This document shows, one piece after another, positions 1-12,219 of a DNA stretch of 64,000 nucleotides (positions are counted from its first letter, which is position 1; each line of letters opens with the position of its first letter). A program made the position numbers and the translations under genes. The notes beneath the pieces were generated by a model. It did not search any database. It was not told the DNA's origin and saw only the letters and a list, made by a program, of their open reading frames with translations. The DNA comes from Pachypanchax playfairii (Eukaryota > Chordata > Actinopteri > Cyprinodontiformes > Aplocheilidae): contig SSNP01000052.1 in NCBI GenBank assembly GCA_006937955.1, positions 1,082,623 through 1,146,622 of the forward strand. Direction: 5' to 3'.

Positions 1-225
1 TATTTATTTTATTATTTATTTATTTATTTTATTATTTATTATTATTTTATTTTATTATTTATTGTATATTTGTATTTTCTTCGGCTGAACAGAGATACAT
101 ATTTGGTAGCTCCTCTGGTAAAGTATGGGCATGCGCTGTTGGTAGTTAGTATCAAATCAAACTTTATTCGTATAGCACTTTTCCTGCTATTAGCAACACA
201 AAGTGCTTCACATAATAAAAACAAT
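1..225 (-). repeat. AT-rich simple repeat and L2-type tail fragment
   Basis: 1-62 is (TTTAT)n-like. 155-225 contains AAACTTTATTCGTATAGCAC and ACAAAGTGCTTCACATAATA, the reverse of a common fish retroelement 3' end. Confidence 0.65.
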
Positions 226-691
226 TAAACACAGACAGACACAAAAACAACAATTCAGACCCCAACTCCCTGCTAACCCCCACCCCACCACCATAAATGT
301 TATCTAGATCTCTAAATTAAAATCTTAATAAATAAACAACTGAATTAAGAATTAACTGAGCAACTGGCTTGACAGAGTATCATTTTTTGGAGCTCTCACA
401 ATCAACCAATAAGGTCGTTTAATTTGTGGAGGGGTAGGTAATGAGGACGTTGCTTCAGTCTGTCGTAGTGAAGAAGAAGCAAAGCCGGAAGGCAAAGCTG
501 TCAATGTACTGCTCTGCCCTGACATTTGGTCTTCAGCTCTGAATCTGACTGAAAGAACATGATCCTGGACACAAGGATTAGGAGCTCCATCATCTGCGGG
601 AGCTTTAAGAAAAAGATGCAGGAGTAAGCTGAGGTGGTTTGGGCACCTAATTAGGTTGTCTCTATATGAAGGTTCTTTAGGTATGTCCCAC

Positions 692-1248
692 TTAAAGCAG
701 TTTAAAATAACTTTTCTGCTTTCACTAATAGCCGTGTCTCAGACAGCCATTGCTCGAACCGGTATTCTGTCAAGATATGCTACCCAGGGCTGTTGCTAGC
801 CATTTTGGTGCCCTAAGCACAAAGACTCTGTGGTGCCCCCCCCATCTATTTTCTTTTTGTAATACGTACTATTAACTTGCTTTGCACATTTTTTTTATTC
901 TAAATCTGTCCTTATTATAGTTTTTTTTCCTATAAGCTCACTGGTGTCCCCCTGCCAGCTTGGTGCCCTACGCGCAGCCCGTGATGCGCATGGGCGGAGC
1001 GCCAGCGCTGATGCTATCTGTTGACATGTGCTACTGATTCCTTTTGTACATATGCCATTCCGCAGTTTTGACTTCAATAAACAGATAAATAGTTTTTTAT
1101 TTTTTTTTTTTATTTTTCCATAAATACATTTTACCTATTAAATAAATTCTCCCAGGATGAATATGGATATGTTTTTCGGTTAGTATTCACTTAGACAAGT
1201 TTCAAAACTGTAGTTTAAAGTTTTAAAAGTTATTTTGTACTGCTTTAA
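692..1248. mobile_element. TTAA-flanked nonautonomous DNA transposon, family B, copy 1
   Basis: It starts TTAAAGCAGTTTAAAATAAC and ends with the inverted GTACTGCTTTAA, TTAA at both sides. It shares its body with 45,731-46,389 (CGTGTCTCAGAC, GACTTCAATAAACAGAT, AAATAAATTCTCCCAGGA). It inserted into the LINE and was later hit at 785-1,010. Confidence 0.75.
785..1010. mobile_element. Short hAT-like element nested in family B copy 1
   Basis: ATGCTACC (777-784) and ATGCTATC (1,011-1,018) are an 8-bp duplication with one change. The uninterrupted copy at 45,731 has this site once. Ends CAGGGCTG and CAGCGCTG are inverted with one mismatch. 226 bp, noncoding. Confidence 0.75.
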
Positions 1249-1709
1249 AAGAGACCCCCAGGTACACCTAGAATTTTGTGGAGGGATTATAGCTCTATAG
1301 CCTTGAGATTCCCAGTGAAGAGCTGGAGTTTGTCTCTGGGGTGAGACGTGTCTGGGTTTCCATCCTGAAGCTGTTGCCCCGTGACCTGACTATGGACACG
1401 CAGAAGAGGATGGATGGATAAACGCATGTTTTCTCCTTGACATCTTACCTCACACACGAATTAATAATTAATTTTAAGGAAAAGTTATTTGATGCACATC
1501 CGTCTTTAAAGGAAATCCGTCCTTTGTACAGAGAAGAGAGCATGAAAGCAGTTTTTTGTTTGCATTTTGTGAAGATGTATGTTGGTCATGTTTTTCACTG
1601 TGAAAATACATTTTTACATTTCTCCTCCACATCCTTCTCTCATTGCCTTTGTCAAGTTTGCAACGTCCAAGCCGAGCATTTGATAGTATTCTCAGTTAAA
1701 TGTTTTTAC

Positions 1710-2359
1710 TAGGGCTGGGACTCGATTAAAAATTTTAATCTAATTAATTAGAGGCTTTGTAATTAATTAATCAAAATTAATCGCATTTTAATCGCATATA
1801 AATATTTGACCAGAGAACAGTGAGAATTTTTTTCAAACGGATTTTTAGTATACCATTGAATCATGACTGAATACACATAAGCTTAAGCAACAAAATATTG
1901 TTTATTTTTGTTCAACCAAGTCCAACAGACCAGTGCATTAAGTGTAGAAAATGTCTACACTTGTACTTGGAGTCGGGCTAACGTCCACGCTAGCTGCTAT
2001 ATGTTTAACATTGAGGTGATACTTCAGGCCCGATGTGCTGCGGTGATGTGCAAATTCCTTGCTGCATAGCTTGCACACATGATCTTATCCACGCTTCCAT
2101 CCAGTCATTTTTTATAACAAAACTTCCCATCCACGGGGCCAATCAAAGCGGTCGCTTCTTCATTCATGTTCACTGTGGTTTGTTGTTGTCCTAAATAATG
2201 AACGCTGGTAGGTGCTCCAGTATAATCGGTCTGCTGAAACTCATGAGAGATGTTCTGCGGTGCTTAAATAAGTGCGATTAAAATGCGTTAAAAAAAATTT
2301 ACGCATTATTTTTTTTGTAATTAATTAATCTTAATTAACGCGTTAAAGTCCCGGCCCTA
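1710..2359. mobile_element. hAT-like nonautonomous element with perfect 8-bp target duplication
   Basis: GTTTTTAC occurs at 1,702-1,709 and 2,360-2,367. The element begins TAGGGCTGGGACT and ends AGTCCCGGCCCTA, inverted with one mismatch in 13. Subterminal sequence is dominated by TTAATTAATTA-type words. The interior frame is not a transposase. Confidence 0.9.
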
Positions 2360-3410
2360 GTTTTTACATGGCATCAGTTTCAGATATGACAGGATGAAGG
2401 GAAACACAAACAATCACACACACTGTGTGTATGTGCAGTTTCCTGAAAATCTGTCCCTTGCTATGACTGTTTCACTGTCTGGCCTTCTCCTGCACAAGCA
2501 GTTGCTGCATCGCTACATGAAACACTGCTTTAAAGATGGAGAAATCTGTTCTCCTAAGAAACAAACAAAAACATGAGGATGATTTATTTGTCACAGTTTT
2601 AAGCCCAACGGATGACTTGTGGATTGAAACTTTACTTGTAAACTCTTTCTCCTTATTCTCTTCATTATTTGACCCCATTCTTGGGAAATTAGTCTTTAGA
2701 ATGATTTTTGAACTGCAATAATAATAAAAACATGAAAGGGGAATATGGGACATACTTTACTGTAAAAATAGCAGATGACAAAACTCAAACTCTGGGTCTG
2801 TTTAGTTGCTGCTATGAAATTTTAGTCACTTCAGTGGATTTAAATTAAGGCAATGATGAAGAAATTTCAAAAAATCTAAGGCACATACAGGCATTTTAAA
2901 AAATGTACAATCCCATAACCTATAATGAGTTTGCTGTTGAAGATTATGTAAACTTAATTTAGTTTTACTAATCCGCACTATAAATTATGTTGTTTTGCCA
3001 AACAATTCAAAATGCATTCTAGTTGCTTTTTTTCCCAGAAAGACATATTATACAAATCTTTTAGATAAATAAACCCCCCAAAAGGTTCTGGAACAAGAAC
3101 TGTTTTCTCAGTGTATAGAAAGTTAAAGTTCCTTATATTTATCACTGATGTGCTCTAATTTTCAACCAAACACTGGAAACATTTACAAGGCACAGAGCTC
3201 TGACACATCGAGCTACATACTGTATGTGCCATGAACCACGGCCTTAGGCAGCGGATTTTCAAATCAGCCTTTGTTATTGTAAAAGTACAGGAAGGAGAGC
3301 AGCTGCTTTGCTCATTCAGTCATGCATGTCACACACCGGACTGCTGAGCTCACCCTCTCTGTTTCCATTGCACTGTGCCGGCATGTTCTTCCACTGCCTG
3401 TGTTGCTCAT

Positions 3411-3568
3411 CATAGCGTGTGCGTGTGTGTGTGTGTGTGTTTCAGGACATATACATGTGTGCTAATGTAATCTGCTTCCGTTTTCAAGAATGTGACAACA
3501 AACTGTCAGGATCCTCTCACCACACACTGAGAAGGAAGTGTGTGTGTTTATCACTTCTATTGCATGTG

Positions 3569-3648
<80 letters not shown>

Positions 3649-3650
3649 GG
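3411..3650. repeat. Microsatellites (GT)n and (GT)n(GA)n
   Basis: A short GT run lies at 3,418-3,441. A compound tract follows with about 15 GT units (3,572-3,601) directly followed by about 22 GA units (3,602-3,645). Confidence 0.98.
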
Positions 3651-4104
3651 GAAGGGGGCATGTTTAAGTTCAAATTAACTTTTTGTGTAAAACTGGTTTT
3701 GAATATGGACTTGTTGATATGAGCTGCACTTGTGGCCTCTGATACTTCGAGATGCATTTTGTTTTGAATTTGCACTAAACAATCTGAATGAAATTTAATG
3801 TTTTGGTTTTTTCTTGTGTACTTGTCCTTGGTTTTACCTCCGATTTTAATTTGGATGTTTTGAATCTTTGCTTGTCGTAGTGTTTCTTGTTTTTGTCATA
3901 GTTTTCCTCTATTTATATTTCTTCATGCATTCTTAGTTTATCATATTTCTGTCTGTATATATTTTAGCTCCAACTGAGTTTTTTGTTCAGTTCACCGTGT
4001 TCTTCCTTTGTGTCAGGAAAAACTTTGTAAACTCTGTGGAGAATTTACCACACCTGATTCCTGTTCTGTTAGATTCTTGCCTATATTTTCCAACTTTTTA
4101 ATAA

Positions 4105-4170
4105 GTTAGTAAAACTTTATTTATATAGCACCTTTCAAGATAAAAATAAAAAAAATGCTTCACATTAAAA
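4105..4170 (-). repeat. L2-type retroelement tail fragment
   Basis: AACTTTATTTATATAGCACC is the reverse of the GGTGCTATATAAATAAAGTT 3'-end word seen intact at 40,940. A short piece only. Confidence 0.6.
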
Positions 4171-5397
4171 CAACAATATGAAAAAAGACAATAAAAACAG
4201 TTTTTTTTTACTCAGTAATCTCATGTCCTCAGTACAGATATTTGTTGGTTTCTTTGTCTCATTGCAGGTCACTACGGTCACTTCCATGCATGCCTTTGTT
4301 CCCCTGTGCTCTTCTTCATGCTTCAAGTTTATTCAAATGTTCTATGAGTTGTTGGTTGTTTTGTTTTTTTGCTGCCATGTCAGTTTTTTACTTTGTTTTC
4401 ATGTTTTGCTTCATCTTTGTGTTTTATTTTACATACTTAACTTATTTAAAGGTGTTAAAGAGGATTTTGTAGCAAAATTAGATGTCAAATTTACTTTAAA
4501 ATCATTTTATCAACTTGTAGCGGTCTTGTACTTATGGTTTCCAAAAGAAAAAGTTATAACATTCATAAATCGTAGACCTGGTGGGGCTTGAAATAAAATA
4601 ACAAATAGATAAAGAACCTGTTTTGTTATTTATTCTATCAGCTACTAGATTGTCAATCACACTTGTACTGCTAAAAATAACAATAGACAGCCCTTTACTA
4701 TTGATGATCCCAACATGTTTGAATAAACAAAAATGTAGTGCAATAAAGCAATATTCCTGTCTTCCATGAAAAGGTGATCAGATAGAAAAAAGTAGGAAAA
4801 AACAGTCATAAATTATCACTTTTCTGCAACAGGACTGTCAAATTTCTCAATCACTTGTAAGAGCTTTGAAGCTGAAGGATAAACAAAAATGACAGTGTCT
4901 TTGTTTCTCTAAACTGCCTCTCAAGCACATCCAACCTCTCTATAAAATCTATTTATGGCACTATTAAAGTAATTGTGTCGCATGACATGTGTGAAATCAA
5001 CAACAATGTTGTGTTTATTCAGTCTGTTTAAAAATCTGACAGGCTAACAAACCGGATGGAAAAAAGGAACAGAGACATGAATGGAAGGCAACAGAAGACA
5101 GCTGCAATGACTGGCTTCAGAGGAAAACAGGTAGATTTGACAAACACAAAGGAAAGGTCTTCAGAGACTTTCTGGAGAAGACAAGTTCTTAAACAATGTA
5201 ATGGGAAAAAGGAAATGTGTAATTACTCTCTCCAAGTCTGAGGTTACAAAATTAGTCTTTGAAGAAGAAACAAGCAGGAATGTTTGAATACTATCATAGT
5301 TATTTTAGTTACTCACAAAATCCTGTTCCAACAACAGTAATATGTTCCATTTACCTCAGAGGCTGGAACTCCGGTGACGACACTAACCCTGATTTAG

Positions 5398-5975
5398 TTA
5401 AAGAGGCCATTTCATACAAATTTCAGGACTTTGTGGTTATTTCTTAAGTATTAACCAGTAATATGAAACATTTTATATAAAAAAAACGTCAGGAAACACT
5501 GATTAACAGACCTTTCAATCTATCTGCATCAAAATTCGGGTGGTTCTGGCTCCTTCCGTCAGTTTTCGTCAGCAGCTCGTTCATATTCATTATTCGAATT
5601 TGCTGGACTCTGATTGGCTAACAAACTAGCCTATGAGAGCAAGGTATACTGTTTCCTGCCCCGCTGCGCATGGCAACAGCAGATGTTCTCTCTTCCTGTT
5701 TGCTACGTCTTATGCTAACAGCTTTTAGCCAGCAGCATGCTAGGCGTGGTTTCAACTGCAGGAGCTGATGAATACTAACAAACAAAGGAGTTGTGACGAA
5801 ACAGATACAGGCCGTTTGGACTCGGGTTTTATCACCACCTGCGTAGTTTGACTAAAACTGAAAGAGAAGTTGTTGACCTGTTTTCACACCTACTATGAAG
5901 GTAAGAACACCTGTGGAGCTAAAATATTCAACAGAAACCTCAGAAAAAATGTTTTTAATGGAAGGGACTCTTTAA
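5398..5975 (+). mobile_element. TTAA-flanked nonautonomous DNA transposon, family A, copy 1
   Basis: It starts TTAAAGAGGCCATTTCATAC and ends TGGAAGGGACTCTTTAA. Inverted ends share AGAG, CC, TT and CAT at matching positions, and TTAA flanks both sides as in piggyBac-type insertions. It is near-identical in layout to copies at 22,686 and 30,540. No transposase; it would need one supplied elsewhere. Confidence 0.85.
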
Positions 5976-7723
5976 GCTGTAAAATGATTGGGTTATCAGG
6001 GTAACCATTAATCACAGTTCAGACTTTCTTCCTTTTATGCATTCAGTCATTGTAGCAGCATAACTCCAAGTTGAAGCAATACATTACTATATGCAACTGA
6101 TTTAATGACCTAAGAACTAACAGAAGTGAAAATTAATAGTTTATAATGACAGTTATCACTACTTATATGGACAAGGCAGCCATATTGGATTGAGGAGTCT
6201 GAATTAGAAATCTGACTTTGGTGGCTGATACTAGTTTATTTTTCTAACTTGGAACTCAGGAGTCATAGAACTGGAATGCACCAGTAGCCTGGCAACACCC
6301 CCTACCTATATTTTTGAACTAATTAGCAAGTGAAAGAAGAAATAAACTGCCCAGAAAAGAGAAGATTCAACTTACGGTCAGTACATTAAGTTCAGACAGG
6401 AAAGCATCTTTGATTAATTGACTGATTATTGTGACAAACTATAATGTTTGGGTTTGTAGCTAGACTTGAATGCAGCAGACTGCATTCCACTAGTGATTTA
6501 AAGGGTTTTTTACATGGGAAAATAAGCAGAGAGTTGCTGACAGGTAACTTAAGAAATAGTCCTCTTCTGTTTGGCAGACAGAGTTGTGGATCTGGGTTCA
6601 TTGTTACGTTCCTGTTGAAGTAAACAATACCTTGAGCCTAAAAGTTTCATGAAAAATCCCAAGCTGGGTCGAGAAAACTTGTGTTTCACATGTATTACAT
6701 TTTAATTTTACCTGGGATTTTCACATGGGAAGTTCAGGTGGTTTTTCTGCAAGTGTTATTTTACTTTAATGTTAGTGTCGATGTTTGTTGCAAAAGTTGA
6801 GCCTAGTAGTAGTAACAGGAAAGCTTATCCAGGGACTGGGTCAACAAGGTACCTGTAGCTGTTGACTAGGCAATGCTGAGTGCACAGTTACTTTATTAAA
6901 TGTTTAATCTTTTTTTAAGCACTGCTACTGTTTAAACTAATATGACAAAATAAATTGTAATTATGCTTTTTTGTTTGTGGCTAAGCTGTATTTAAAAATG
7001 CCAGTAAAAAAACATTCTTTTTTTAATGGTATGTGTGGCAAAGGAACAGGTCCAAAACGTTTTTAAATGGTAAGTAAAAAATGTATTAAACAGTTTGTGT
7101 ATGGTGGATCAGATCCAGCCAACATGAGTTTGTCTTTCTCTGAGGGTGTCCATGAGGAGAACAAGGTCCAGGGGAACAGAGGGACCAACCACAGGAGCGT
7201 GTAGGTGAGCAGAACAGAAGAGGAAGTGAAGACTGGAGGTGAGGTGGTGAGCCAAGGAGTACTTTATAGTAAACGGTAGGTGGAACATCGATCCATAGAG
7301 AGATCTTTTCCAAGAGCACGTAGAGATAATAAGCTAGGCTTTCCCAAAAACTCATGGTGGTCCAATTGGTGGGGAGACAAGAAGGCTTGTAGTAATTCCA
7401 CACTTGACAGATTGCACCAAGAAGTCTAACCAAACTGACTTTAATGGTCTGGTGCTGGAGAGTTGAAGACGCTAGTCTCAGGAGAGCAGGTGATTCACGA
7501 TTAGGTTCAGGTGCTCAAACAGCAGCAGCAACAGCTTCACCAGTAGGCAGGCCTGAGGAGAGGCAGCCCAGGCTCACCTAATGAGAAGGGAAAAATAAAA
7601 GAGTGGAAAGAAAGAAGAAGAAAGAAAGAGGCAAAAGAGGAGGAAATCACCAAGACCCAGACAATTCTAATAATATTAATTATTATTATTATTGCTGCTG
7701 TTGTTGTTCTTAGTTTAATCAGT
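5976..7723. other. No gene recognised
   Basis: Unique AT-rich sequence. The longest frame (minus, 7,086-7,433) has no recognisable domain. Confidence 0.55.
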
Positions 7724-7850
7724 ATAACTGATATTTTATTGATCCCCTTGGGGAAACTATTTTTCTGCATTAGACACATCGTCGAGGGCTGCAATCTGAA
7801 TGGAGCCCAGGGGGCTATTTTGGGTTTTGGTCTCCACTTCACGGAGGCTA
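7724..7850 (-). mobile_element. 3' fragment of the same SINE family
   Basis: TTATTGATCCCCTTGGGG, TTTTCTGCATTAGACACATC and GGAGCCCAGGGGGC match, with decay, the tail and body of the copy at 8,909-9,266. The tRNA-like head is missing. Confidence 0.55.
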
Positions 7851-8908
7851 CGTGGTGAACTGGCTTTCACTTGAATTTCTTCTACCTAGCTAATAACTGC
7901 TTTCTTATCCACTGTGAATATTCAATTTAATTCAAAATTCAAATTAAAACATTTTTTAATCTCAAAGGGGAAATTAGAAGGTCTTAAAAATCTTCTGATT
8001 GTCTTCACTCTGTTGTTGAGTTATTGTGTCGTGAAGAGGATGCTGAGGGTTTTCCATGCTATATATTTTTTTAATTTTTCAAAGCATCCTCTTTTACACA
8101 ATCAACTCAAGAGGATCCAGGTCAGTCCCACGATCAGAACCAGACTTTTTTTTTTCTCTGATGCTGCTTCCCCAACAGGTGACTGCTCATGTGATCATAC
8201 TCTCCGTAACATATACTTATAAAATATCTTTAACATCTTGCTGCAAACGTTGAAGGATCTAGTAAACTTCCTGATGAAGAACAGTCTGCTCTGTCCTAAA
8301 AACAGCATCACAGTTGTGTCTCCAGTTCAGCCTGTTGTCCAGGTGAACACCATATTTAAACACATATTCTTCTCCATGATGCATGATGGGTTTCAGCATG
8401 TTGCTGCTCTTCCTAAAATCCATCTAGGATCCACTTGACAACTGCAGAGTCACTAAAATATTTCTACAGATGACAGAACTCCAACTTGAGCTGAAAATCT
8501 GAGATAGACAGCGAATATCAGAGGGTAAGTCTTTATCTGTTCCTGCTGCTGAGATGGAATCATAAAAGCAAAATACCTTCTTTGAGCTGCAGCACTCTGG
8601 ATAAACTGGTCGATGAGGGTATTTCTGCTCTTTAAAACAGATTTAAACTGAATGAGTGCCAGGTATTGATCTGCAGACCTGACTGCTTCTGACTTCAGAT
8701 GTATACAAGCAGGTTGGAAGAGGATCCTGTTGAACAAAAAGACTGGAGGCATTTATGGACCTTCTGAAAATACTGCTGCTTTTGCACCTGTTCATCACAA
8801 ACCTGGATACCCAGCAAACAGTAACCATGATTTTAACTATGAGTTAAGCCATGGCCTCCATTTAGTTCTGATACTACATACAGAGCTTAATTTGAGCCGG
8901 ATCCTAAT
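7851..8908. other. Unassigned, possibly a decayed element
   Basis: Several open frames on both strands at 8,056-8,828 lack family features. Position between two fragments of one SINE family suggests repeat-derived DNA, but no end structure is seen. Confidence 0.35.
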
Positions 8909-9266
8909 TTTATTTCCTATATTAATCCATCATGGGGAAATTTGGTTCTGCATTTGACCCATCCTCACTGTAAGGTGAGGAGCAGAGGGCAGCCATCTTG
9001 AGCAGCGCCCAGGGGGCAGTTGCGGGGTTCAGTGTCTTGCCCAAGGATGCTTCGACATGTAGCGATCGACATGTACGGGATAAAGCTCCGGTTTCCCGAT
9101 CGGAGGGTGACCTCCTTCCTGACAGACTACAGCCATCCAGAGGCAGTGGCGTGTTCAGAATCTTGCCCAAGGATACTTCGACGTATAGCTTGCCGGCACC
9201 GGGGATCGAACCCACCATCTTTCGAATGAAGGGCGATCGCCCTTCCGCTAGACTACGCTGCCCGCC
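8909..9266 (-). mobile_element. tRNA-derived SINE, copy 1 (dimeric head)
   Basis: On the minus strand it begins GGCGGGCAGCGTAGTCTAGC with a box A-like TAGTCTAGCGGA (9,244-9,258) and box B GGTTCGATCCCC (9,201-9,213). A second, more worn unit of the same layout follows at about 9,040-9,135. The 3' part has GCTCAAGATGGCTGCCCTCT and a tail with GGGTCAAATGCAGAACC, of the kind shared with L2-type LINEs. Not a functional tRNA gene. Confidence 0.87.
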
Positions 9267-9379
9267 AATTTAATGGTTTAAATATTTGTTTAAAAAATTT
9301 AACTAACAGTTATTATTTATATTTGACTCAAAACCCAAAGAAAACTAAAACAAACTTGTTACTATCAAATTCCTGGAGA

Positions 9380-9860
9380 TTAGAGTAGCCATGTTTACAT
9401 GTGCAAAATGTCTTTAATCTGATCATTGTTCAGATTAGAATTTTACCGTGTGCATGAATCCTAAAAACATCTTTCCGATCATGAGAAGCGTTCACATGCA
9501 CCACACGTTTGATCAGGTTGGCTCATTTTGACAGGCGCAGAACGATCCGAAACACCGGATCCGTATTCGTTAAAAATGGAACAGCATCTTCTTCTGAGAA
9601 TGTGTTCATTTTTTCTGGAAACATTTTTACATCTAAACCTCCAGCAACACATTTGTGTCTGAAAGTGACTAGTTTTGTTCATCCAGCTTCTGTAAACGCC
9701 AACGTAAGATATGTTAACGCATGACATGTGCAGCAATCGGATCAACTATCGGGATAATCCACCTATCTCAATTAGTAAAAAATTTGATCCGAATGAGTAT
9801 AAGTAATCTAAAAGTCATGTTTACATGAAGGTTTTTTACACTGATCAGGCTTTTTTTCAA
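9380..9860. repeat. Diverged foldback repeat related to the GTTTACATG-ended family
   Basis: GTAGCCATGTTTACATGTGC at left, GTTCACATGCACCAC inside, and AAGTCATGTTTACATGAAGG at right. Repeated GATCCGA / TCGGATC words lie between. It resembles 11,516-12,207 in motif content but its ends are worn. Confidence 0.45.
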
Positions 9861-10235
9861 ATTAATTGTGTCGGGACCCTGTGTCAGCGGGTGTGATGTA
9901 ATGTTTACATTTCCTGTTAGCGCGTGTGCTGTCTAAAAAGAAGAGTAAAGTTAAAATTGTTCGTACACTCATTTATTTTGAAAAAACACCGGATATTCAA
10001 GCCACACTTCCTGTTTAGCTCGTCAGATTTAATCAAACTTGACGCGGATCCTCTCCGGCGTCCGGAAAAAATAAGAACCTTGTGGATTCTTTCCGTTGTG
10101 CCGTACGGCCCCCGTAACCAGACCCGCACTGCGCGGAGCTACTGTGAGCCTTCAAAAGGGATTTTAACCTAACGGAATACCTGCGGGGGCCACACCGGAC
10201 CGGATCTGGATGCAGTGTGAGCCCAGGGTCAGTGT
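9861..10235. other. CpG-rich patch, probably part of a mobile element
   Basis: From about 10,030 to 10,210 the sequence is rich in CpG (CTCTCCGGCGTCCGG, GCCGTACGGCCCCCG, CACACCGGACCGGATC) in an otherwise CpG-poor region. No promoter or frame is convincing. Confidence 0.3.
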
Positions 10236-11515
10236 TTGTGCTCACCTTTTTCACATCCTGCTGATTGCCCCTTGCTCCTCTCTCTCCAGCTGTCCCCACT
10301 CAGAAATCACCCATTCCTCTGTATAAATACACCATCTACTTCTTCAGTTCTTAGTGAGCAGCTATCATCATATCTACAAGTTTTTTTGGTCCTGTGGTTC
10401 CTGTTGAACTTGTGTTTTAACTGTGTTTTGCTGCGACAAGATTTTTGTATTTCTAATTTTTGAGTATTTATTTTATCATAGTAATCAGAGTTTACAAGCT
10501 CTTGAGTCCATTTAGCAAACACTTCACATGAAACATGGGGAGTAAAGACAGCAGAGAGAAGTAATGTGGTCAGTATGTACTCAAGCAGTCTACAAGTATG
10601 TCTATAGCAGCTGAACCAGAAGGACAGCTCGGGATAACATAAACTAACAATAACGACTTAAAACCTGTCAAATTGGTTTAGTTATGGTTTTGCAAAACTT
10701 TAAAAGCTAAAGTTTAGCATCGTAAGTATTTTATTTACCAGTAAAAGCCAAGAAATACAATGCAAAACTTTATTTGTTGTTTTATAATCAAGGATTTTTA
10801 CTTTGAGGAGTGCCTCTCATCAGCCACATCCAGCCACACTCAACTCTAATTTCAAACATATTACCATAACATTTTAAAATCTACACAGCTACAGAGCTTC
10901 CTCTTGACAAATCAGAGCCACTTATCTAATAATCTCATGTAATGCAGGAACTGCAACCCAATCTGTTACTTTGTTGGTCTCAATCACTTTCACAACTAAT
11001 ACACACGTTGCACAGTATCCATAGGAACCGTCACTCCTCCCACGAGGATGGGTTACAGTTCCATATGTTAACTGTTGCCATATGGCACTTCATAGAGGAC
11101 TGGCTGTGGGCATTGATGAAGAATTTAGAAAAATTAGGAATATTTTGAATATGATTAAAATAAAATATTACAGAGAATGAAGAGATTAAGTCATACAATC
11201 TGCAACTTTTTCCTCTTAACGTAATCGGGACTATGACGGGGTACGACCCTAAAACAGTACACAGTCCTCCCTTTTGAATCCAAGTTTCCACAGTTTGTCA
11301 GAGCCGCTTTTCCAACTTCTTTGAGTAAACTTTCCCTTATATTTGGAGCCCATTTTCTGGCCCCCCTTTATGATGATTGTGTTCAGCCCAGTCTTCCACT
11401 CACAGGCATTGTCCCGGTCTTTCATGCATCACTGAAGATGCATCTCATCCATGACATCGTGCTGCCAGGTAGATTTTTAATTACTTTGACAAGGTCTGCC
11501 AATGTGATGGACTCA
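10236..11515. other. No gene or repeat recognised
   Basis: AT-rich sequence with short frames only. Confidence 0.5.
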
Positions 11516-12207
11516 CAGTAGCTACGTTTACATGGGCAAATTTAATCAGAATAAACACCCAATCAGAACAAAAATACATCATGTAAACATGTCAATCAGA
11601 ATGTTTTGATCCGATGCAGCCTGATCAGAATGAAATTTCCTTCCAATCGAGAGGGGTGGTTTTGTCCGATCTTCATTCGGATAGACGTGCATGTATACAC
11701 CCATTCGGAATGAAAGGGTGAAAAAGCCCACTGCGCATGCGTACAACTACAGCGTGACGTCTTTCTGCTTTCGCAGACCCAAGTAGAAAACATGGCGGGA
11801 AGTAAACATCATGTCATCCTGCTCTCCTCTCCTGTGGTGGAGGAGCAGTAGTAATATGTATTCAGCCTCTAGCTTGGTTAATGCGACCAGTAAAAACCCA
11901 AACATAAAGGTAATCACCTGCAGAAGGTTCATATTGGGGAAAACGTGAGTCAGCTCGAGCACACGATGGGGCGGGAAAGACGTGCAGAAAGGACGGAGTT
12001 TGTTTACTTTTTTTTCTTCCCCCGGAAAGACAACTCGCTGTGCGCATGCTCAACTCATTTAACCTGATTGAGTGCTTGGTGCATGTGTACTCATGACATG
12101 ATCAGATCATTTCAGTTAGTGTCCACGTAAACAGGGATTTGGGAATTCAGATCGACCAAGATTTTAATCAGATTGGGGAAATTTGGCGCATGTAAACGTA
12201 GCTACTG
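11516..12207. mobile_element. Nonautonomous DNA transposon with inverted ends CAGTAGCTACGTTTACATG
   Basis: CAGTAGCTACGTTTACATG at 11,516 is repeated inverted at 12,189-12,207. The inner parts hold further inverted AATCAGA / TCTGATT words. The interior includes a CpG-containing core with no transposase. Because the ends are palindromic, the target duplication cannot be read with certainty. Confidence 0.75.
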
Positions 12208-12219
12208 TCAGGAGTTCCC

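Larger units (their letters stand above)
430..1430 (+). mobile_element. LINE 3' end split by nested insertions
   Basis: The left piece (about 430-691) translates, with decay, through SVVVKKKQSRKAKLS and LRWFGHLIRL. The right piece (1,249-1,430) continues with PPGTPRILWRDY and SWSLSLG, and ends AGAAGAGGATGGATGGAT. This order is that of the C-terminus and 3' end of an abundant fish non-LTR element with a (GGAT)n tail. The two halves join once 692-1,248 is removed. The LINE clade is not certain. Confidence 0.75.
2368..5397. other. No gene recognised
   Basis: AT-rich unique sequence apart from the microsatellites and the tail fragment at 4,105-4,170. Short open frames (for example 4,178-4,591) are low-complexity Phe/Leu/Cys translations without family features. 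Confidence 0.6.

Noticed and set aside
4178..4591. 137-codon plus-strand frame
   Set aside because: Phe/Leu/Val/Cys-rich translation of T-rich DNA, no domain, no splice or promoter context.
9200..9266. tRNA gene
   Set aside because: Box A and box B are present but the unit continues into a second monomer and an L2-like tail, and recurs at 18,768-19,105: it is a SINE.
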